64,000 bases of DNA, taken from assembly GCA_026119855.1 (NCBI GenBank), contig JAOWBW010001628.1:62001-126000 (forward strand). The letters are read 5' to 3'. Made by a program: the position numbers and the translations under genes. This document shows, piece after piece, positions 53,113 through 64,000 of this stretch. The notes beneath the pieces are model-generated. The model made no database searches and was not told where the DNA came from. It saw only the letters and a list, made by a program, of their open reading frames with translations. How positions within the stretch are numbered: the stretch's first letter is position 1; the number at the start of each line of letters is the position of its first letter. Source of the DNA: Campanula takesimana. Taxonomy: Eukaryota; Streptophyta; Magnoliopsida; Asterales; Campanulaceae.

Positions 53113-54611
53113 GCCATTCGGAGGATAGGTGTTGGAAAAAGCAAGGCAAATGCACCAATTGTGGTGAAATGGGGCACTTTGCGAGAGACTGCACGAGGCA
53201 CCGAGGTCAAGCATCCGGGTCAGGAGTTGGTATTAATCAGGGTCAGAAAAGGGATGCCGCTGGGAAGCCCAAAGTTCAAGGGAAGGTTTATGCCATGAAT
53301 CAACAACAAGCTACCGATGATCCATCCGTTATTGGAGGTATTGTTTCTGTGTCTAATGTGAGCGCACGAGCGTTAGTAGATCCAGGATCATCTCATTCAT
53401 ACATTTCTGTGCAATTTGCTTCCATGTTAAATGCTGCATTCGAGTCTTTACCGTACGTGCTAGAGGTGTCGACCCCTATATGAGAATGCTTGATTTCTGA
53501 TCGAGTCTTTCGTGCTTGTGATGTGGGTATTTGTGGTCGAGTCCTTTGTGCGGATTTGGTAGTTCTTCCTATCCAAGACTTTGATGTCATTTTGGGTATG
53601 GATTGGTTGATCAAGTTTCATGCTTCTGTTGATTGCCGTAAGAAAACTGTTACTTTTTCTATTCCCGATGTGCCTAAATTTGTGTTTGAGGCTAGTCCTC
53701 TGAGTAGAAAGGTTCGCTTAATTTCTTTTATGAAAGCGAGAAAATTATTTCATAGTGGTTGTGAGGGGTATTTGGCTAGTGTTCTTGATACTAGGAAAGA
53801 ATCCCCTAGTTTGGATAGTGTTCGGGTAGTTCGGGAATTTCCCGATGTTTTCTCTACCGAGTATGATATGCCTCCCGATCGTGAGATTGAGTTTTGTATA
53901 GACCTTTTGCCGGGTACGGCTCCAATTTCGAAAGCACCTTATAGGTTGGCTCCCGCAGAGTTGAAGGAATTAAAGGTTCAGTTGCAAAAGTTGCTTGATC
54001 GAGGGTTTATCCACCCTAGTGTTTCCCCGTGGGGAGCACCGGTTTTATTTGTGCGGAAGAAAGATGGTTCGTTGAGATTGTGCATCGATTACAGAAAGTT
54101 GAATCAGGTTACGGTGAAGAACAAGTATCCTCTACCGCATATTGATGATTTATTTGATCAGCTTCAAGGGTCCGTGGTTTTCTCTAAACTTGATTTGAGA
54201 AGTGGGTACCATCAGTTGAAGGTTCGATCGGAGGATATTCCGAAGACTGCTTTTCGCACTCGGTATGGTCATTATGAGTTCTTGGTTATGCCGTTTGGGT
54301 TGACTAACGCGCCTGCAGTGTTTATGGATTTGATGAACCGAATTTTCCATCCTTATCTTGATTCGTTCGTGGTAGTCTTCATCGACGACATTCTTGTTTA
54401 TTCGAAATCTCGAGAGGAGCACGAGCAACACTTGAGGACAGTTTTATCCGTTCTTGCGAGGGAGAAATTATTTGCGAAGTTTAGTAAATGCGAATTTTGG
54501 CTCGAGAAGGTGTCATTTCTGGGTCATGTGATTTCGAAAGACGGGATTTCGGTGGATCCGTCAAAGATAGAGACTATAGTGGATTGGAAGAGACCCGAAT
54601 CAGTGACATAG
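53093..54611 (+). pseudogene. Gypsy zinc knuckles, protease and reverse transcriptase
   Basis: Two CCHC knuckles (CTFCQKVGHSEDRC; CTNCGEMGHFARDC). Protease ALVDPGSSHSYIS. An in-frame TGA follows at 53481. The RT has YRLAPAELKELKVQL, KLDLRSGYHQ, TAFRTRYGHYEFLVMPFGL and the active site FIDDILVYS near 54380. The ORF ends at a TAG (54609-54611) just before IRSFLGLAGYYRRFIEGF, in the same frame. Confidence 0.93.
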
Positions 54612-56702
54612 ATTAGAAGCTTTCTTGGTTTAGCCGGTTATTACCGAAGATTTATTGAAGGGTTTTCGAGGATTGCTACTCCGATGACTCAGTTGACCCG
54701 GAAGAATGTCCCGTTTGTGTGGACCGAGAAATTTGACAAGAGTTTCGAGGAATTGAAGAAGAGGTTGACTACCGCACCGATCTTGACTTTGCCTAATGGG
54801 AGCGATGGCCTAGTGATTTACAGTGATGCTTCGAAAGAAGGTTTGGGTTGTGTGTTGATGCAGAATGGGAAAGTAATTGCGTATGCTTCGAGGAAGTTGA
54901 CCCCTAGTGAGCAGAATTACCCGACTCATGATATGGAATTAGCGGCTATTGTCTTTGCGTTGCACAAATGGAAGCACTACCTTTATGGGGCGAAGTTTGA
55001 GATTTTTACGGATCACAAGAGTTTGAAGTACCTATTCTCTCAGAAGGAATTGAACAACCGACAGCGTCGATGGATGGAATTGTTAAAGGATTACGATTGT
55101 ACGATTTCTTATCATCCGGGAAAGGCGAATGTGGTAGCCGATGCGATTAGTAGAAAATCTTATGTGGCTTCGATGATGGTTCGTGAGTGGAAAATGCTTG
55201 AGGATGTTCGAGATTGGTCTCCTCGTGAATCGAGACATGGGGCTATTTTTGCGAACATTAGGGTATCTCCGACCCTAATTCAGAGGATAAAGGAAGCTCA
55301 GAAAGAAGATCATGAGTTGGTGAAGATAATGGGTAAATTGAAGAAAAAGAATTTCGAGGATTTTTCTGTTAGCTCGAGTGGAGTTTTGACTTTCCGTGGT
55401 CGTTTGTGTGTTCCGGATGTCGATGGAATTAAACAGAGAGTTCTTGATGAGGGTCACAAATCGAGGTATACTATTCATCCGGGTAGTACGAAGATGTATC
55501 AGGATTTGAAGCAACAATTTTGGTGGATTAATATGAAAAGGGAAATATCCGAGTATGTTTCGAAGTGTTTAACGTGTCAGCAGGTCAAAGCCGAGCATCA
55601 GAGACCCGCGGGATTACTTCAGCCGTTAGAGATTCCCGAGTGGAAATGGGAGCATGTGACTATGGATTTCGTTACGGGACTGCCTCGTACCCGTAGGAAG
55701 TATGACAGTGTTTGGGTAATAGTGGATAGATTGACCAAGAGTGCCCATTTCTTGCCTATTGACATCAGATATTCGATGGAGAAGCTTGCGACCCTTTACA
55801 TTGATGAGATTGTGAGATTGCATGGGGTTCCGGTTAGCATTGTGTCAGATCGAGACCCGAGGTTTACTTCTAGATTCTGGAAGGCGTTTCAGGAAGCTTT
55901 GGGTACAGATTTGCGATTCAGCACGGCTTTTCATCCTCAGACCGATGGTCAATCCGAGAGGACTATTCAGATTTTGGAGGATATGTTGCGAGCGTGTTCG
56001 ATAGACTTTTCCGATTCTTGGGATTCGCACCTACCGTTAGTGGAATTCTCTTACAACAACAGTTATCAGGCTAGTATAGAGATGGCACCGTTTGAGGCCT
56101 TGTATGGAAGAAAATGTAGATCGCCTATTTGTTGGGATGAGGTTGGTGAAGCGAAGATCGTGGGTATTGATTTTCTTCGGGATTCGGTTGAGAAAGTCAA
56201 AGTTATCCGGGATAGATTGAAGAGAGCCCAGAGTCGACATAAGAGCTATGCAGATAACCGAAGGCGAGATCTTAGTTTTCAGACCGGTGATTTGGTGTTT
56301 TTGAAAGTATCTCCAAAGGTGGGTATTCGTAGGTTTGGGAAGAAAGGCAAATTGGCTCCGAGGTTTATTGGCCCGTTTGAGGTTTTGGGAAAGGTTGGAC
56401 TTCTTGCGTATCGACTCGCGTTACCGCCATCTTTGGACCGGTTGCACAACGTGTTCCAGGTTTCTATGCTTCGGAAGTACGTTCATGATCCGTCTCACGT
56501 GTTACCGAGGATACCGGAAGATATTGAGCCCGATATGACGTATGAGGAACGACCGGTTCGGATCTTAGATTCTAAAGTTCAAGAGTTGAGGAGCAAGAGC
56601 ATTGCGTTGGTTAGAGTCCTTTGGAGGAATCATAACATCGAGGAGTCGACGTGGGAGCTTCGTGATGAGATAGAGAGGAAATTTCCGTGGCTTTATGCTT
56701 AA
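54612..56702 (+). CDS. Gypsy RNase H, integrase and chromodomain
   Basis: Open to 56702. RNase H: VIYSDASKEGLGC, DMELAAIVFALHKW, FTDHKSLKYL. Integrase zinc region with HPGSTKMYQDL and CLTCQQVKAEH. Catalytic D-D-E in MDFVTGLP, VSDRDPRFTSRFW and QSERTIQILEDML. The C-terminal end (YEERPVRILD, VRVLWRNHNIEESTWEL) is a chromodomain of the kind that steers chromovirus insertion to heterochromatin. The TAG before it separates it from the RT. Confidence 0.93.
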   Translation: MRSFLGLAGYYRRFIEGFSRIATPMTQLTRKNVPFVWTEKFDKSFEELKKRLTTAPILTLPNGSDGLVIYSDASKEGLGCVLMQNGKVIAYASRKLTPSEQNYPTHDMELAAIVFALHKWKHYLYGAKFEIFTDHKSLKYLFSQKELNNRQRRWMELLKDYDCTISYHPGKANVVADAISRKSYVASMMVREWKMLEDVRDWSPRESRHGAIFANIRVSPTLIQRIKEAQKEDHELVKIMGKLKKKNFEDFSVSSSGVLTFRGRLCVPDVDGIKQRVLDEGHKSRYTIHPGSTKMYQDLKQQFWWINMKREISEYVSKCLTCQQVKAEHQRPAGLLQPLEIPEWKWEHVTMDFVTGLPRTRRKYDSVWVIVDRLTKSAHFLPIDIRYSMEKLATLYIDEIVRLHGVPVSIVSDRDPRFTSRFWKAFQEALGTDLRFSTAFHPQTDGQSERTIQILEDMLRACSIDFSDSWDSHLPLVEFSYNNSYQASIEMAPFEALYGRKCRSPICWDEVGEAKIVGIDFLRDSVEKVKVIRDRLKRAQSRHKSYADNRRRDLSFQTGDLVFLKVSPKVGIRRFGKKGKLAPRFIGPFEVLGKVGLLAYRLALPPSLDRLHNVFQVSMLRKYVHDPSHVLPRIPEDIEPDMTYEERPVRILDSKVQELRSKSIALVRVLWRNHNIEESTWELRDEIERKFPWLYA

Positions 56703-56751
56703 GGTAAGTCTCGTTAAAATTCGGGTCGAATTTTCTTTAAGGGGGAGTGAA

Positions 56752-58898
56752 TGTCACGACCCGAAATCTAGGCTCTATTTTATTAGTAATAAATAATTAT
56801 TATTTATTTATTTGCTTGTTTATTTATTTAAATTATTATTTATTTAAATAATTATGTGTGCAATTTATGTGTTATAATATTTATGCCTAGCATTTTATTC
56901 GAGTCAGTTGGGCTAGTGTAGAAGTGTTGGGTCTTAATTGATAGTTGGGAGTGTAGTATTTGTGTGTAGTGTGAGAGAGGGGGCCTAAGCGTAAGTTTTT
57001 GAATAATTTTCCCTACTCCCCCTCACCTCCCTCACCTTCTCCCTCACTCTCTCCATCCTCTCCCAGCCAACTCCCTCCCTCTCTCTAGCTTTGGGTAAGT
57101 TTCTCATTCTCTTCCTTCTCTCTTCTTTTTCTTCATCTTCTTCTTGTTATCATTCATTTCTTAAAACTTGAACCTTGTTTAGATCGTCGATAGGATCGCG
57201 TAGAACCAAAAAGAATCGAAATCCATCAACTTTGAGAAAATCCAAGTAAGTTACTTTTCCCCCATTTTGATGCTAAAATGTTCATATCATGTCTAGATAA
57301 TGTTTGATGTGTTATATTTGAAGTTTGGTTGAGTTTTTGAATTTGTTTGGAATTTATTGGGAATTTATTTTGGGTTTTGATCAAAAATGGTGAAATCTTG
57401 AATGTTGGGTTTGATTCTTGATTTTGGTTGTTAAATGTTGTTGTATGAGTCTTTTTTGACTTATTAGTTGTGTTGGTACATTAGTATGCTAGTTAGAAGG
57501 TTGAATTTTGGTTGAAATGTGTTTTGGGTTTGAAAATGGAAGAACCCAGTTGTTCTTCCCGATTTCCAGTAGTTCAGAACATTGGGCGGCCGCACAAGAA
57601 TGTATGGGCGACCGCACATCTATCTGAAAGCTTTTGTTCTTGTTTGAGGGCCTTTTTGGGCGACCGCACAGACCATATTGGGCGGCCGCACAGACCTCTG
57701 AAAGTTTACATTTTGTTAATTTGTGTGATTGAGGAACGCGTTTTGGTCTAAGTCTTGGGTGTCCATCTAGTTGACCTTAGTGAACATTATAGTACACTCT
57801 AGTGATAGAATTGGGTCCTTTGTGATGAAGTTTGTGTTTGAAATTAATTAAGTGTTAATTGAGATTATTGGAACACTTTAATTGTGCGTTGTTGGTATAT
57901 TTCACTTTCTTGGTGACTTCTTGGTATGGTTTACCTTTGTGGTAATTTACTTGGATTGGTTCCCTACTTTGGAACCTTAAGTTGTTTATTCATGCTAAAT
58001 TATTATTACTTAGCATTTATTTGGAAGCCCAGCTGGCATATTTGTTGCATCGGGCGATGGGAAGGATTATAATGGCAAAGCCAAGTCCATTATAATGTTG
58101 ACCATTGTTTTGCCCCCTTCTTTACCCCTTTTCCAGATTGGCCTTGGAAAAGTCAAGTTAGCGTTCCTCTGTGAATGTATCTAGCTACCGGGCATGACTT
58201 TGTGTCATTGTCCTTGTCCTTTGTGACACTTTTATTGTTATTGGTTCCGGTACCGGGGTTTTCTCTTCGGCTTTCATGCTATTATGAAGATGATGATTTG
58301 TTGATTATTGAAGCTGCGCAGCGATCCTTTATTTGGATGTTCCGGTTTGGAAAACCTTGGCTATATCCTTTGTTATGTGTTTATTTCCGCTGCTATCTGT
58401 TATGTGATAAATGCTATGTGCTATGTGATATTTATTATTGCTTATTGCTTCTTGCATCATAGCATATCATGTAGTTACATTAGTAACTTATTGAGATTTA
58501 TCTCACCCCCTTTCTTTTTATCTTTGTTTTTCCTTAACCCCCCCCAGGTGCTAAGGATTAGTCTCGCTGATCACGAGAAAGAGGACGTCGAGAGTGGATA
58601 CATTCTTTTGGGGAAGGTTATTATAGGTTGGTTTACATTATGTAAATGTGTAACCATTTTGGGATAGTTGTACCAAACAATGACGTCACTAAGAATTGTA
58701 TATTTTTATTTTGTTGGGCATAAACTTGTGGAAGTTTATGATAGTTGTAATTGATTTTTATCAAACTTGGTTTTGTAAACTTTGGACCATCACCTTTTGG
58801 TATCAAATGGAATTTTTAACTTCGGTATTTCACAGTTTTGGTTTTAGAGTCGACGTCCAGCTCGCGGTCTCGGGCCCGCGGGGTCCGGGGTCGCGACA
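56752..58898 (+). repeat. 3' LTR of Tekay-type element
   Basis: 2147 bp. Compared with the 5' LTR it has one extra GGGCGGCCGCACAGACC unit (about 57675-57695), making four. Confidence 0.95.
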
Positions 58899-58903
58899 AT
58901 TTA

Positions 58904-59375
58904 CATATCTATGGTTATTACCTCTTATGTTAACCTAGATAGAAGAATGCCAAAAGCCTCCATGATTGCAAAGATCATATTACATTGCATCCTCTAAATC
59001 AAGATAAACTCATTTGTGGCTTATATGTTATTCACATGGTTGGTTTCACTAACTTTAAAATATTATAAGTATAGATTTATTTAACTTAATTGTGCATTGC
59101 TTATATAGTTATATTGATAAAATTGTACCTAAATTATTATCTTTTATTTAATTATGTGACAATTTTTTTTCCTTTCGAGGAAACGATAAATCAACTTCAT
59201 TCACAATTTAAAAAAAGATAGCACTCTACAGACACCGGAGAGTCACTCCGAATAACAATAGCAATTCCATTTCTTAACACTCACCAACGATATTTTCGAT
59301 CTCGATCTTGAGACGTACGAATTCCACTCCAAGTCAAACTTAGACACTACCTCAATCCGACATTAAAAAATGGGA
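58904..59375. other. AT-rich DNA, no supported feature
   Basis: Continues the DNA interrupted by the Gypsy element. No ORF or repeat boundary recognised. Confidence 0.5.
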
Positions 59376-60282
59376 AAATTATAATTTAGTGCCTAATGTC
59401 TATGAGGCAATTGCAGTTTGGGGCCTGACGTGCAAAATTTAGCGAAATAGGGCCTGACTTGACACTTTGTTAGCAAAATAGGGGTTTTAACGGTTTTTGT
59501 TAGAAAAATCAGTTAAATCACATGTGATTGACGAAATGGATCGATATGAAATGAGAATTAGTTCTTAAGGGGTTAAATATAAATACTTAAACTTAAAGTC
59601 ACAAAATATGAATTTTCAAGTTTTAAATTAAATTTTTGAAAAAAATAACTAATATATTAAATTTTTTATTTTAATTATTTTTAAATATAAATAAATAAAT
59701 TATTTTTGACAAAATATTTTTGACAATTTTTTCCCCAGATCTAAATAAAAATATTTATACAAAATTTCAAAATAAAACAAACAAACTATGAATTTTCTTT
59801 GATTTTTTTTTTAGATTTAGATCTTCGCTTCCAATCTCCCATTTTCGTCATCTCTCTCGTCTCAAAACACCATTGACCACCATCTCCATAAATTTAGATG
59901 GACAAAACTTATCAATTTTATCTGAAAAGAAAATATTCTTGAAGGGAAATAATTATTTATTTAAAAAAATTAAATCAAAAATTTAATATATTAGATATTT
60001 TATTTAAATATTTTAATTTAAAATTTGAAAAATTATATTTTGCGACTTTAAATTTAAGTATTTATATTTTACCCCTTAAGTATTAATTCTTATTTCAAAT
60101 TGACCCATTTCGTCAATCACGTGCAAATCACATGTGACTTAACTAACTTTTCTAACAAAAACCGTTAAAAAGCCTCATTCTACAACGAAAATGTCAAGTC
60201 AGGCCTTAAATCGCCAAGTTTTAGACGTCAGGCCCTAAACTGCAATCGCCTCGTAGACATTAGGCCCTAAATTGTAATTTGC
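59376..60282. mobile_element. Long-TIR non-autonomous element (MULE-like)
   Basis: TIRs of about 260 bp: AAATTATAATTTAGTGCCTA and CAGTTTGGGGCCTGACGT on the left, and their inverses (ACGTCAGGCCCTAAACTG, TTAGGCCCTAAATTGTAATT) on the right, with TAACGGTTTTTGTTAGA and the CACATGTGATTGACG block inside. The interior is about 300 bp, AT-rich, without coding capacity. Confidence 0.85.
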
Positions 60283-61494
60283 TCTAAAAAAATCTGCCTT
60301 CTAGTAATATTTTGCACTGAGCCCTTAATATGAAAAGTTAAGGTTGACGAGTAGACTCCCACAAGACATCTCAAAATCCGTGAACCATCATTGTGTAATA
60401 AGACGATTAACATCCACTTCATTGTGTAAAAATGCAAGAATCGTCGTCATTCTAACATGAAAAAACAAAAAACAAAGAACAAAGAACATAGGCTCTCATA
60501 AAGGAGAGAAAACAACGGTTCTCACGATGGAGAGAATACAACAGCTCTCATAAAAGAGAGAATTTATTACACCACAACAAGGAAAAACTAGAAAGAATTA
60601 ACAACACAGTTGTTTGTAATCTCAAAAGTTGAGATTACAAAAAAATATGTTGATGTTGAATGCGTACAACGTGAATGAATAACAAAATAAAGAAAAATGA
60701 TCTTATTTTTCATAAGAAATTATTTATTTTGAAACAGATGTGTTATTTAAGTTTTTTTTTTTGTTTTGTTTTACGAGATTGTTGTATTTTGAATATGTAA
60801 ATGAAATTTTATAATTTTAAAATATAATGTGACTTTATTTTAAATCATCTTATTTTTAGTAGGTGCATATAATATTTAATTAAAGAATATTTTGAATTTA
60901 TATATTTTACTTTAAATACAAAAAGAAAAATAAATTAATATTTGATATGAATTAATTTTTATAATAAATGTATATGACTATATTTTAGGTTAACAAAAAT
61001 AATTTATATGATTTAATCTAGGGTCGATGGGCAATTGGGCATGCATATGGTTCAATTTATACATTGGGGACATTTCAGAATTATTTTCATAATCCTATAT
61101 TTTTCAGCCTTGTTAGCGAACATATATAATTAGCTTATAACCACCATAAGTTGCTTCAAAGCAACCAAAACAAACATGATTCAGTTCATCAGCTATAAGT
61201 CAATCAGCCATCAGCCATGAGCTGCAACAAACTATCCTTAATATGATACACAAGTATTCATAAACTACCATTCTTTCTTTGACAATTCTATTACTTTGAG
61301 TGGAATAAATATGCCAATTGAAGTAATAGTCTCAACATCCTTTACTTCCTTTTGATCTTCTAGACGTCTTTTACAGTTTTCATCCCAATGGTCAATCTGA
61401 TTTCCATGGTGAGAAATTGTACTTTTTGAGTTTTAATCTTAGTTACATCCTCTACTTTAGACTTGGCAACTTTTGTCTTATCTAAATATTTAAA
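60283..61494. other. No supported gene
   Basis: AT-rich. GGCTCTCATAAAGGAGAGAA-like short repeats near 60490-60570. Where the Copia pol would be expected (downstream of 61495 on the minus strand), no protease, integrase or RT motif is seen. Confidence 0.5.
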
Positions 61495-61857
61495 TCATAT
61501 CTCCATCTCAAAACCTTTTTGCGAAGCTTGCATAAGGAACCTTTCCTTTAATAGTTTGCTTATCACATAAGCATTTATGTGTTCTTGATACTTCTCAAGT
61601 ATTAAACACATAGTAGCAAGCTTAATACAATAGACATCTAAAGAATCATCAACATGTTTCTTATATATATCTTTGAGTGTCCCAAGGACATTGACAATGG
61701 TTTCTCTTGACTTAGGATTACCCAGAATGCATAACTCCAATTCTTGCTTAAGAACAATTCTTAAGATTATGATGCAATCAAGGAGTTTTGAAGTATTCTC
61801 TTTTAATTTAAGGATAGATCGTAATGACGGGGTTTGATTATTGTTTAACACCATCAT
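61495..61857 (-). pseudogene. Copia gag N-terminal remnant
   Basis: The ORF of 120 codons contains RSILKLKENTSKLLD, LRIVLKQELELCIL, HVDDSLDVYCIKLATM and LKERFLMQASQKGFEM, the spacing and residues of the Copia gag domain. It lacks the tryptophan usually found in the early part. The zinc knuckle is absent and the frame ends at 61495. Confidence 0.75.
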
Positions 61858-63333
61858 CTACACACATATGCAAACATGTACCCATACATAAGTACCAACT
61901 TTAATAAATATATTGTTAACAGTATTTCTCAAATACTCTCACTAAATTATATAACCTTCATAAGCAATCATGCATAATATAATTTAAATGGGGCAAGATC
62001 CATATTTCACTTGATTTGTGAGTCTGCTTTAGCATGAACCTCAAAATCAAGCTATTTAGGTAGATAACTCCTTATCAATCATATCATATATGACTCTTAG
62101 ATCCTTTTATGAGATTCCTTAGACATCTTATGTCAGAAGCATGTTTTAATCTCATCTTATGCCTTAGGCTCAAAACTGTTTTGATAGCCTAATTAAGTTC
62201 AACCACTTTAAACGTATAGACAACCTTTGTCTCATCTTGCTTCTCAAACATACAATGATGTGCCTCGCTTTGGCGAATAAACCATATCAAAACGATCAAA
62301 GTACTTGACATGTGTTTTAATCATGGATGGCATAGAACTTAAAATTTAAATGAAGGTTCAACACATATAGCATATAACACATTTATGATCACATCAGACA
62401 AACATGTTACGCATCAAGTTTGGTCATTAAATTAATCTCCATTAATTTAAGCATGATATTATGTATCATTAGTTTCTCTATAATTATGAGGATGCGACTC
62501 TTTTGAACTTTGGTTATCATCTCCAAATCAATACAACAAGAAGTGCGGCCGAACTAAGCCATAAGGCAACCACAATTCCGCACTAATCCAAGAAAGTTGT
62601 CCATGTGGCCGAAACTAAGCAATAGATGGTCTCGATGAACGTAGGCCAATTGCATTCACAATTCCACATGGATCTCCAAACATTGATTCAAGAACTTTGT
62701 TTCTCAATTTTAGTAATTATGAACTCTTCATAATTCTAACTTCGTTTTATCTTTGAATCTTTAATTGCGATCAAGTTTGGGAAACACAGTCTCGAGAACG
62801 TAGGCTAGCCTTCCAAACCTTTAACCAATCTCATAATTCAACAGACTAAAACAAATAGGAAATTCAAACCCCAAGATCCACACCCGCGACCCAAAGCCGC
62901 ACCCGCACCAGACCCGGAGGTCCGGCTGGGTCGCCTACTAGGTCCGGTCGGACCCTTCAAAAATTCCAAAATTTTAAAATTCCAAAATTTGTCCCAAATT
63001 GTTTTTTCCGATTCAATTAGGATTTGGTGTTCTTGATGACCAAATCACCATGAACATCAAAACCTTGAATAAACAATTTATTCATGAATCTTTAGATTAT
63101 CAAAACTTTGATCATATCAAAAATTGATAGTCCAAACAATTTTAATCCAACATAATTTTTATTGCGATTGAATAGTGCGATTAAAGTTTATAAAACAATA
63201 AACCACATAAAACGCATATAACACATAAACATCATAATCCCAATATTCAAATCATGCTAGGCACATAAACAATTTATACATACAACATGATTATGTATTG
63301 AAATAATCAACATGAACGGGGCTCTGATACCAC

Positions 63334-64000
63334 TGTTGGGTTTCGTAGTAACATGCGCAACGGAATTAAGCATTTAAAATTTATGAAACCCAAAGCCTAT
63401 AGATCCATTCATATGAGCTGATCAAGTCAAATACATCTACGATGAATACAAGAATACTAACCCTTGATGCGTTAATTCTTCTTCTCTTGATCTTGAATCT
63501 TGGTTCTTCGCGCTTCTCCGAATCACGAACGCAGGAACACGAACAGAAAGATGGTAAAGGAATCACCCTCTATGGATATCTACACGCGAACGAATATTAA
63601 GAACTCTTTATTAATCTTGACTCCTAGATCAAAAAGGGACTATATGATTTTGAATTATTGATCTTGATTCTCAATCTTAATCAATAATAATGTTTATCCA
63701 AACAAGTGAATCAATCTCATACAATGGCTGGTGAAAGGATATCTATTTAGGTCTAAATCCTTAACCCTTAAGGACTTAGGAAACCAAAATCCCGTCACTT
63801 AATTATACTACAAGAATTCTGGCCCGACAACACTGGCACGGTCGTGCCCTAAAACTGGCACGGTCGTGCCATTAAGTGCGAGCCTGCCTTTCAGCCGCCC
63901 AATATTAGCACGGTCGTGCGTTGTATTTGGCACGGCCGTACTTAGCACGGTCGTGCTTTATACTTGGCACGGTCGTGCCATTCATGCCGCCAGAACCATG
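63334..64000 (-). repeat. Partial LTR of the minus-strand Copia element
   Basis: On the plus strand it starts TGTTGGGTTTCGTAG right after the reversed PBS. The part inside the window ends in an array of six GGCACGGTCGTGCC-like palindromes (63835-63979). Confidence 0.8.

Larger units (their letters stand above)
49999..58898 (+). mobile_element. Tekay/Del-type Gypsy retrotransposon, nearly intact
   Basis: LTRs 49999-52124 and 56752-58898 start TGTCACGACCCG and end GGTCGCGACA. Exact target duplication ATTTA (49994-49998, 58899-58903). PBS TGGTATCAGAGC (52127-52138, initiator-Met tRNA). Purine tract AAGGGGGAG before the 3' LTR. Domains run gag, zinc knuckles, protease, RT, RNase H, integrase, chromodomain: the Gypsy order with the Tekay-type chromodomain end. 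LTRs are near-identical apart from one motif-unit indel, so insertion is recent. Three stops and one frameshift leave it non-autonomous as sequenced. Confidence 0.96.
61495..64000 (-). mobile_element. 5' part of a minus-strand Copia element, leaves window
   Basis: The LTR begins at 63334 and runs beyond 64000. The primer-binding site lies just inside it (63322-63333, TGGTATCAGAGC on the minus strand). A leader of 1.5 kb follows, then a gag remnant (61857-61495). Pol is missing, so the element is truncated at its 3' side or interrupted. Confidence 0.8.

Noticed and set aside
63835..63979. Operator or rho-independent terminator array
   Set aside because: The palindromes are inside an LTR of a plant retrotransposon and have no bacterial context.

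Overview
The window is nuclear DNA of a flowering plant, most likely a eudicot (asterid or other core eudicot; the sequence does not fix the species). Reasons: AT-rich DNA, GT-AG introns, a GROWTH-REGULATING FACTOR gene with a miR396 site, a BRI1-like fragment, an Au-type SINE, Copia and Tekay-type Gypsy elements, Helitrons, and many MITEs with TACTCCCTCCGTCC-like ends. It is mostly transposon, in deep nests, with two host genes that can be recognised.

Layout. 1-7942 is the end of one contig and is almost identical to 15424-23421. It stops at exactly 100 Ns (7943-8042). 8043-24700 holds a complete GRF gene on the + strand: exons 8714-8945, 12496-12844, 20306-20781 and 21431-21438, 354 residues. 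Its 7.5-kb second intron is filled with foldback repeats, a SINE, a TRIM and MITEs. Downstream lie a Pack-MULE-like element carrying BRI1-like leucine-rich repeats, then a three-level MITE/hAT nest. 25724-32465 is a complete but defective Copia element (965/969-bp LTRs, TSD GAGAT) without reverse transcriptase. 33.2-34.4 kb is a LINE fragment (- strand) interrupted by a MITE that itself carries a SINE. 36469-37166 (-) holds two exons of a gene resembling the plant cadmium-induced AS8 family, broken by single-base indels. 37.2-38.6 kb is a MITE split by a TATCG-rich TIR element. 41.2-45.0 kb has two further TIR elements of Pack-MULE type, one with an intact 116-codon ORF resembling the start of an ERF protein. 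42.9-49.8 kb is an old array of diverged repeats of about 230 bp, invaded by a Helitron, a solo LTR (TSD GAATC) and a young Tekay-type Gypsy element at 49999-58898 (TSD ATTTA). 59.4-60.3 kb is a long-TIR element. 61.5-64.0 kb is the 5' end of a minus-strand Copia element running off the window.

How it fits together. The only gene likely to be functional is the GRF: a transcription factor for leaf and organ growth that binds DNA through its WRC domain, works with GIF coactivators through its QLQ domain, and is restrained by miR396. The rest is transposon insertion history, in several places recoverable to the base. Many one-base indels relative to the paralogous copy or to the expected reading frame, in host exons as well as in transposons, suggest an imperfectly polished long-read assembly. 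The apparent tandem duplication may be an unremoved haplotig rather than biology.
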